The notes under the pieces were generated by a model. It was not told where the DNA came from. It saw only the letters and a program-made list of their open reading frames with translations, and searched no databases. DNA of 64,000 nt from VXYL01 sp965203685 (GTDB taxonomy: Bacteria > Pseudomonadota > Gammaproteobacteria > Pseudomonadales > Azotimanducaceae): the NCBI GenBank assembly GCA_965203685.1, contig OZ241908.1, positions 186,001 through 250,000 of the forward strand, written 5' to 3'. Both the position numbers and the translations under genes were made by a program. This document shows positions 58,537 to 64,000 of the stretch, one piece after another. Position 1 is the stretch's first letter. Every line of letters begins with the position of its first letter.

Positions 58537-60294
58537 TTACTCATCGAGCACCAGCGGCTCGTGGGTCACGGTTGGCACGCGCCGTGCGAGCGGACCGAGC
58601 CATAGCGTCGGGGCGGAGCGTGTCCACCAGCGTCCGACGTCCGGCCCATAGGCCGCGCCGGGGGGCGTGAACCGGTACCGGTAGGAGATGATGCGGATGT
58701 ACTTCGGCGGATCCTCGCCGAACGGCGACTCGACCCACTTGAGTACCGCGGGTTCCGCCTGGAACAGCCGGAATACGAGGTCGTGTATCCAAGGCGCCCG
58801 CTGCGGCACCGTGAGTGCTGCGAACCACATCTGCCAGTCCAGTCGCGGCTGATGCGGCGTTGCCCATCCGGGGACCCGGTCGACATCGCCGGGCTTGAAG
58901 GGGAACTCGTACTCGCGCCAGGCGTCGCCATCCATCGAGCCCTCGATCACCAACTCCCGTCGTTCGGTCGTCATCACGGCGAACAGGCCGTAGCGGTTGA
59001 CCACGCGAAGCGGATCCACCCATTGCGCTGGATTGGGGAAGCGCACGAAGGCGGCGGTGGTCTGACACAGGCCGAGGACGATGACCAAGCCCGCCAGCCA
59101 GCGCGCGCCGTGCCTCGGTGTTCCGGGCGCGGCCACACGTTTGCGCCGCAGGAACCGGTCGTCCAGCAGCGCGATGCACACGACGATCGTCAACAGGTTG
59201 AAGAAGTTGTAGTTGCCGGTGACGAGGATGAGAACTTCGAGGAACACGAAGCTCACGGCTGCGAGGGCGCGAACCTTGCGCGGTGCGAAGATGAAGAACG
59301 GCAGCACGAGTTCGATGGCGAAGGTCGCGGCTACGGCGAACGTCAGCGTGGGCGCAGGCAACTGGTGCGCGAACCAGGCGAACAACGTCGGCAGCGGTTG
59401 CGTCTCGAAGTGGTACTCGAGCGCGAACAGGTCGGCCCACACCGGGTCGCCGGAGAGCAGTTTCACCGCACCGGAGAGGAACATGAACCGAAACGCCAAG
59501 AGGCGCAGCACCCAGATTCCCGCGACGGGCGAGCGTGCGAGTATGGCCACGGCGAAGAGGCACTCCACGAGGAACGTGTCCCATTGGTAGGCCGTGAACG
59601 TCTGGCCGACGCCGAGGATGGACAGGTACGCGGCATAGGCCCCCAGGGCGGCGGTGGTCTTGAACTTGCCCACGACCCCGACGACTGCGCACAAGACGCC
59701 GAAGCCGAATACCCAGTGGGCGGACATGCCGAACCAGAGCGCGGTTGGTACGGTCCAGTAACTCGCCGCACCGAACGTCGCACGGACGGCGTCGAGGAAC
59801 TCGTGTGCCGGCAGCACGCCGTTGTCTCCGATCAGCGCGTCGGCCTGTAGCCAAAGCGACGCGAACGCGAAGATCGCCATGACCATGACGCCGCGGTAGA
59901 CGATGTCGGCGGTCAGTTGGAACGGCGCAGGCTTGAGTTCTCGGCCGAAAAGCCAGCGAGAGATGTGCAGGCAGAGAACGCGATGCCGGGAGACCCAGCG
60001 GTAGAGGCACTCGGTGACGAGCGCGAATCCCGGCACGTGCCGATAGGCCCAGAGCCACGACCTCCTGCCGCCGACGGCGAGCGTGCGGAAGGCGGCGTCG
60101 GCGCCTGACGCCGTCGATCCGGGCGCAAACAGCCAGATCGACCTCGCGAAGTCATCGGGCGTGTGACCGGGGTATTGGTCCGCGACGTCTTGGTACCGGA
60201 GGTATTCCACGTCATCGCCGGTGATGGCGTGGGCGTAGTCGACGGTGTAGCGGCAGAAACCGCATTCGCCGTCGTACACCAGCCGCGGAGACAT
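58537..60294 (-). CDS. Fusion of DCC1-like thiol-disulfide domain and lipase-maturation-factor-like membrane protein
   Basis: The 585-residue protein begins with a DCC-family domain (about 1-125; RLVYDGECGFCRYTVDY with C11 and C14). The rest is a multi-helix lipase maturation factor-like protein (about eight helices between 145 and 450; WDTFLVECLFAVAIL and FRFMFLSGAVKLLSGDPVW are characteristic). A C-terminal periplasmic domain follows (WREYEFPFKPGDVDRVPGW, PHQPRLDWQMWFAAL). This fusion is seen in some bacteria and may fold exported lipases. The start is divergent from the IF-2B-like gene by 29 bases. Confidence 0.87.
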   Translation of the reverse strand: MSPRLVYDGECGFCRYTVDYAHAITGDDVEYLRYQDVADQYPGHTPDDFARSIWLFAPGSTASGADAAFRTLAVGGRRSWLWAYRHVPGFALVTECLYRWVSRHRVLCLHISRWLFGRELKPAPFQLTADIVYRGVMVMAIFAFASLWLQADALIGDNGVLPAHEFLDAVRATFGAASYWTVPTALWFGMSAHWVFGFGVLCAVVGVVGKFKTTAALGAYAAYLSILGVGQTFTAYQWDTFLVECLFAVAILARSPVAGIWVLRLLAFRFMFLSGAVKLLSGDPVWADLFALEYHFETQPLPTLFAWFAHQLPAPTLTFAVAATFAIELVLPFFIFAPRKVRALAAVSFVFLEVLILVTGNYNFFNLLTIVVCIALLDDRFLRRKRVAAPGTPRHGARWLAGLVIVLGLCQTTAAFVRFPNPAQWVDPLRVVNRYGLFAVMTTERRELVIEGSMDGDAWREYEFPFKPGDVDRVPGWATPHQPRLDWQMWFAALTVPQRAPWIHDLVFRLFQAEPAVLKWVESPFGEDPPKYIRIISYRYRFTPPGAAYGPDVGRWWTRSAPTLWLGPLARRVPTVTHEPLVLDE

Positions 60295-60323
60295 CTTGCG
60301 CCCGGATGGTAGCATCGCGGTCG

Positions 60324-61100
60324 ATGCCTGCCCCTGACCTGGCGTCCCTCGCTGGCGTCCTCCGGGCCAACACGACGGACGGCGCCGCCGTTCTCGCCCG
60401 CCGTGCGGTCGCTCTGTTGCGCGACTATGTCGCCCTCGCCCCGACCCATGGGCTGCGCGCCGCGACGGCGGATTGCGCGCACTTGCTTGCCGAGGCGCGG
60501 CCCGACATGGCGGCGGTCGGCAACTTGGTCCGATGTTGGCACGATTCGTTCGCGTGGCCACGCAAGGACTTCCGGGTGGCGGCGTTGGTGCATTGCAGCG
60601 TGATTCTCGACCGCGCGGATCGGGCGTTGGAGGAGACGGTCGGCAATGCGCGCGGCCGCCTCGCCGGCATACCCGCCGATAGCGAGGTCCTCACCCATAG
60701 TGCTTCTTCGACGGTGCGTGCCACGGTCGCCGGTCTGCCAGTCCGGCTGCTGGTGACGGCGTCGGAGCCGGGCGGGGAGGGCCGTCGCTTCGCCGCCGAG
60801 CTTGGCGCCCGGTGCCTGGAGGACGCCGAGGGTCCAGCGGCGGCCGCTGCTGCGGCAGCGGTGGTCGTGGGTGCCGACGCAGTCGGCGCGGACGCCTTCG
60901 TGAACAAGGTCGGCACACGGGCTCTTGCCGATGCGGCGAAACGGGTGGGCACGCCGTTCTTCGTCGTGGCGGAGAGCTACAAATGGCTTCCAACCGCGCA
61001 ACCCTTGATCGCCGGCGGGGCGTTCGAGGCCGTGCCTAACGCGTTGGTGACCGCGTTTCTCTCCGACGCGACGCCTGGCGTCTCCTTCCGCCCCGTCTAG
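60324..61100 (+). CDS. IF-2B-like (eIF2B alpha / methylthioribose-1-phosphate isomerase superfamily) protein
   Basis: The 258-residue Rossmann-like sugar-phosphate isomerase relative carries VLTHSASSTVRATV, VVVGADAVGADAFVNKVGTRALADAAKRVGTPFFVVAESYKW (the family signature) and FEAVPNALV. It is shorter than MtnA (about 350), resembling archaeal aIF2B-like or ribose-1,5-bisphosphate isomerase-type proteins. Its substrate cannot be told from sequence. Confidence 0.85.
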   Translation: MPAPDLASLAGVLRANTTDGAAVLARRAVALLRDYVALAPTHGLRAATADCAHLLAEARPDMAAVGNLVRCWHDSFAWPRKDFRVAALVHCSVILDRADRALEETVGNARGRLAGIPADSEVLTHSASSTVRATVAGLPVRLLVTASEPGGEGRRFAAELGARCLEDAEGPAAAAAAAAVVVGADAVGADAFVNKVGTRALADAAKRVGTPFFVVAESYKWLPTAQPLIAGGAFEAVPNALVTAFLSDATPGVSFRPV

Positions 61101-61111
61101 CCCCTAGGCGA

Positions 61112-61156
61112 GGTAGGCGGGCCTCCCGGCCCGCATCAACCTTGTGCTGGGCCGGG
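61112..61156. repeat. REP-like palindrome between convergent genes
   Basis: GCGGGCC-TCCC-GGCCCGC followed by CCTTGT and GGCCG blocks repeats the element at 785-827. It lies in the 70-base gap between two convergent genes, a usual place for REP sequences. Confidence 0.65.
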
Positions 61157-61170
61157 ATCCGGCGAGGACC

Positions 61171-62736
61171 CTACGGCGAAGCGATTCCTGCGCGCGCCGC
61201 CCAGATGGCGTTCAGCTTGTCGACCGCGGCCTTGCGCAGACCGCTGCCAGCCTTGATCTGGTCCCCCAGTTCCAGGTGCTGGTCCGATTCCGGATCGTAT
61301 GCAGGCCAGGCCGGCAAACCGCCGACATTGGGGTCGCCTGTGGCGGCGAATTGCACCCAGTAGCGGATCATCGCATCGGCGAGCGCCTGGTCGGTCCCGT
61401 TGCCAGCCGCAGGACCGGTCAGGTTGTTGAACGCGTAGGCGATCTCGGCAGCGTGGGCAGCACCCATCATGGGATTGGCGATCGAGCGGCGGCTGAAGTG
61501 GTACTGCCAAGCCGTCGACGGCACCTTGGCCATGCCGGCGAGCATGTTGCGCGTGCCCCACACGAACCAGGTATCCGTGATGAACTGGTTCTTGGCCTGG
61601 AACAACGAAGCAGCATCGGTGGCCGGGTACAGCGCCAGGACGGCGTCGGCGTTTTCACCCAGTGCGGCCTTCGTTCCGGCCTCGTAGTCGGCGACGGTGT
61701 CGAACGGCAGTGCGCCGACGAACATCGTGCCCTCGTCGGTGTTGGTGCCCGCCATGACCGGCACGTCCATCTGCTTGCCGGCCGCGAAGATCGCCAGCAC
61801 GTGTTCCGGCATGAAGTCGCCGTCGATGGTCACATGGACCCCGAAACCCGCCTGCTGGGCCGTGTTCATCGCGTCCATGTCCACGGCGCGGAGACGCTCA
61901 AGCGAGTCCGCTTCGGGAAACTGCGCGCTCACCCAGGTCGCTCCGCGTTCCTCGGCGCTCGGCCCGGCCGGCGAGCCCTCGGTGAGCGCCGCGTAGTTGG
62001 TATCCGTCAGCCATGCGCTTTGCACGATGGCGCGGTGGAAGAGGCCCTCCGAATGCGGCGAGGCGAGCAGTGCCTGGACGCTCGTGCCACCGGCCGACTC
62101 GCCGAAGATCGTGACGTTGCCCGGGTCGCCCCCGAAGGCCGCGATGTTGCGTTGCACCCACTTGAGCGCCGCGATCTGGTCGAGCAGGCCGTAGTTGCCG
62201 GAAACGCCGCTCTCTGCCGAAAGCAGCGGATGGGCGAGGAAGCCGAGCGCCCCGAGCCTGTAGTTGATCGAAACCAGGACGACCCCGCGCTTGGCGAGAT
62301 TGCTGCCGTCGTAGAGCCCTTGGTGGCTCCAGCCGAGCGACAACCCGCCGCCGTGGATCCAGACCATGACCGGGCGCTTGGCCTCGGCGCCTGCGGCCGT
62401 CGTCCAGACGTTGAGATAGAGGCAGTCCTCGGAAAGCGTCGGCAAGTCCTCGCCGGTCATTTGGGCAAGGCCCGAGCCTTGCGGACAGATGTCGCCGAAT
62501 TCCGTGGCCGAGCGGACGCCTTCCCACGCGGCGGAAGGCATGGGCGGCTTCCAGCGTGCGTCGCCGACGGGCGGCGCGGCGAAGGGAATGCCGCGGAACA
62601 CGTGGACGCCGGCATCTTCGTCGGCGACGACGCCCTCGATGATGCCCGTGTCGAGTTCGATCTGCGCCGCGAGTGCGAGAGGTGCCAGCAGGATCGAGGC
62701 GAGCGCGGCGAAGCGTTGTGCGATGGTTGAAGACAT
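61171..62736 (-). CDS. Type-B carboxylesterase/lipase family protein
   Basis: The 521-residue exported esterase has a signal peptide (residues 1-24). FRGIPFAAPPVGDARW and EDCLYLNVWTT (with the conserved Cys) are family marks. The oxyanion hole is WIHGGGLSLG, nucleophile S214 is in FGESAGG, acidic E is in GTNTDEGT, and the catalytic His is probably in GAAHAAEIAY. All catalytic residues are present. It should hydrolyse carboxyl esters in the periplasm or outside the cell. Confidence 0.92.
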   Translation of the reverse strand: MSSTIAQRFAALASILLAPLALAAQIELDTGIIEGVVADEDAGVHVFRGIPFAAPPVGDARWKPPMPSAAWEGVRSATEFGDICPQGSGLAQMTGEDLPTLSEDCLYLNVWTTAAGAEAKRPVMVWIHGGGLSLGWSHQGLYDGSNLAKRGVVLVSINYRLGALGFLAHPLLSAESGVSGNYGLLDQIAALKWVQRNIAAFGGDPGNVTIFGESAGGTSVQALLASPHSEGLFHRAIVQSAWLTDTNYAALTEGSPAGPSAEERGATWVSAQFPEADSLERLRAVDMDAMNTAQQAGFGVHVTIDGDFMPEHVLAIFAAGKQMDVPVMAGTNTDEGTMFVGALPFDTVADYEAGTKAALGENADAVLALYPATDAASLFQAKNQFITDTWFVWGTRNMLAGMAKVPSTAWQYHFSRRSIANPMMGAAHAAEIAYAFNNLTGPAAGNGTDQALADAMIRYWVQFAATGDPNVGGLPAWPAYDPESDQHLELGDQIKAGSGLRKAAVDKLNAIWAARAGIASP

Positions 62737-62793
62737 AGCGAGAACCGTCTTTGGGGTGGGCGTAGCATATCGGGATCAGGCGCGGGGAACGCT

Positions 62794-63552
62794 ATGAGCC
62801 AATCGTCAATGTGGCTGACCGTGGCCGCGGCGGTTTGGGCCGTCGGTGCCTTGCCGACCTTGGTGATGGGACTCACGGGGTGGGATCCCGTGGGGCGCCT
62901 TGGGAAAATCCCGGTCGGCCGAAGTGTAGACGCCCGTTGGGGATGGTTCGCGCTTGAACTCCCCGCCCTGGTCACCTTTCCGGCAATCTACCTGGCGAGC
63001 GACAACCAGCACCTCGTTGGCAATGTCGTCGTCGGCCTATGGCTTGCCCACTATGGCCACCGCGCTCTCGTCTGGTCTTGGCTGGTGCCGAAACGCAACG
63101 CCAAGGTGTCCCTGGGCATGTGCGGCGCATCGATCGGCTTCAACCTGGTCAACGGCGGGCTTATGGGTTGGCTCATGGGATACGCCGCCGACTACTCCCA
63201 GCAGTGGCTGTCGGACCCCCGCTTCATCGTCGGCTTGGCCCTTTTCACGGTCGGGGCCGGACTGAACGTCTGGGCGGACTACCGGCTCAGGTGCCTGCGC
63301 AAGGTGAGCGGCCAGGACCGGTTGGTCCCGACCGGCGGTCCTTTCCGATTCGCCTGTTGCCCGAACCTCGCGGGAGAGATCATCGAGTGGGTTGGCTTCG
63401 CCTTGCTGACCTGGTCGCTGCCGGCACTCGCCTTTGCGCTATGGACAATCGCCAACCTCGTCCCTCGGGCTTTGTGGCGCCGGACTTGGTACCGCGAGAA
63501 CTTCGACGACTTCCCTCGTGAACGGGCGGCGCTTGTTCCAAGACTGCTGTAA
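62794..63552 (+). CDS. 3-oxo-5-alpha-steroid 4-dehydrogenase-like membrane protein
   Basis: The 252-residue protein has about six hydrophobic helices. The C-terminal steroid 5-alpha-reductase signature is nearly complete: GLNVWADYRLRCLRK, VPTGGPFRFACCPNLAGEIIEWVGFALLTW and RALWRRTWYRENFDDFPRERAALVPRLL. The family reduces the double bond of steroids or polyprenoids with NADPH at the membrane. The usual HPNY is here CPNL, which may alter cofactor or substrate binding. Confidence 0.88.
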   Translation: MSQSSMWLTVAAAVWAVGALPTLVMGLTGWDPVGRLGKIPVGRSVDARWGWFALELPALVTFPAIYLASDNQHLVGNVVVGLWLAHYGHRALVWSWLVPKRNAKVSLGMCGASIGFNLVNGGLMGWLMGYAADYSQQWLSDPRFIVGLALFTVGAGLNVWADYRLRCLRKVSGQDRLVPTGGPFRFACCPNLAGEIIEWVGFALLTWSLPALAFALWTIANLVPRALWRRTWYRENFDDFPRERAALVPRLL

Positions 63553-63585
63553 GGTTGGCCGCTCTTCATTGTGGGCGTGCGCTTG

Positions 63586-63960
63586 ATGTACCAACGACGT
63601 ATCTGCGTTGTCCTCATGAGACTGGCAACGGGCGTTGCGGCCGCCATGCTGCTCACGTCATGCATCCTGATCGTCGCTGATACCCAGGGCAACCGACCCG
63701 TGCGCCTCGAGCTACCCACGCCGGCCAACAACCCGACTGTCTCCTACATGACAGTCGACCTCGATGAACTGTCGTGCGAGCAGTTGAGGGTTGCGCTCGA
63801 CGCCCTCCCCAAGTCCGCGAGGGCACGGATGCCATCGGGTGCGCGTGCAACCTACATGCAGAGCAGTCCGCGGGAATGGCAGATCAGGCGCCGGGTGCGC
63901 GAGATCGAGAATGCGATCGCCGCCCGGTGTGCCCCAGTGGAACTCCCGCCGGGGCTATAG
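63586..63960 (+). CDS. Small lipoprotein of unknown function
   Basis: The protein is about 124 residues from ATG 63586 (GTG 63571 possible). The signal peptide MRLATGVAAAMLLTSC ends at a lipobox cysteine. The mature part has TVDLDELSCEQLRVALDALP and a basic helical end (REWQIRRRVREIENAIAARC) with three cysteines in all. No family was recognised. It begins about 34 bases after the reductase gene and could be in its transcript. Confidence 0.65.
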   Translation: MYQRRICVVLMRLATGVAAAMLLTSCILIVADTQGNRPVRLELPTPANNPTVSYMTVDLDELSCEQLRVALDALPKSARARMPSGARATYMQSSPREWQIRRRVREIENAIAARCAPVELPPGL

Positions 63961-64000
63961 GGTCACGCTGACGCACGGACGCCGGGCTGCTCCGGCAACT

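Noticed and set aside
1..64000. CRISPR array, prophage or conjugative element
   Set aside because: No regularly spaced repeats, integrase, phage structural or transfer genes were seen; the only mobile trace is the IS1380 fragment.

Overview
This is a GC-rich, gene-dense bacterial window that reads best as a gammaproteobacterium, probably an uncultured marine or host-associated lineage. This is inference. It rests on an oxyR-katG divergon, an HmuTUV heme transporter, a YejA-YejB-YejE peptide transporter, a DUF413/MaoP-like protein, several TonB-dependent receptors, PhyH dioxygenases and an LLM-class flavin oxidoreductase. No rRNA, tRNA, CRISPR array, complete insertion sequence or prophage was seen.

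Left part (1-13000): iron and heme acquisition. After a partial sterol-desaturase-type hydroxylase, a minus-strand operon encodes a DUF4856 protein, an imelysin-family lipoprotein and a TonB-dependent receptor, joined by stop/start overlaps. Divergent from it, a plus-strand operon encodes a DUF4920 protein, a DUF2470 protein, a TonB heme receptor, HmuT, HmuU, HmuV and a small heme-degrading-type monooxygenase. Fur-box-like sites lie upstream of both operons. Two more lie before the nitroreductase/RND-exporter pair (21303) and before the sucrase-ferredoxin-like gene (29285). This gives a probable local Fur regulon.

13000-21300: two copies of an intergenic repeat flank an IS1380-type transposase remnant, a small lipoprotein and a DUF413 protein. 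They are followed by an ADP-ribosylglycohydrolase, divergent katG/oxyR with a palindromic operator, a DUF4143 ATPase with its own palindrome, and a nitroreductase.

21300-32000: an RND (MMPL) exporter, a LolA-like protein and an outer-membrane protein form one operon. Next come a secreted protein flanked by a duplicated fragment of the neighbouring MFS gene, that MFS gene itself (frameshifted), a sucrase/ferredoxin-like protein, a PNPOx-fold protein, an ABC-F ATPase and a GlsB-type membrane protein.

32000-46500: accessory metabolism and transport. This stretch holds two PhyH dioxygenases, a GPH-family symporter, a cyclase-type lipoprotein, a retropepsin-like protein, an AAA-ATPase with a nuclease-like C-terminus, an LLM oxidoreductase, yejA-yejB-yejE without yejF, and a rifampicin-phosphotransferase-like PEP synthase homologue.

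46500-46924 is the most unusual non-coding stretch. A stable-RNA-type promoter with an A-rich upstream element and GC-rich discriminator is followed by several hairpins whose G-U pairs favour a plus-strand RNA. One is a roughly 23-bp stem with a C-rich loop whose complement is a G-quadruplex motif. No known RNA family was recognised.

46900-64000: hydrolases and scattered enzymes. These are a double alpha/beta-hydrolase fusion, a serine hydrolase, a GST, an FG-GAP/ASPIC protein, a tandem DsbA-like protein, a D-aminoacylase, a PhoX-like protein, a DCC/lipase-maturation-factor fusion, an IF-2B-like protein, a carboxylesterase, a steroid 5-alpha-reductase-like membrane protein and a small lipoprotein. 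Palindromic intergenic repeats are dispersed through the window.
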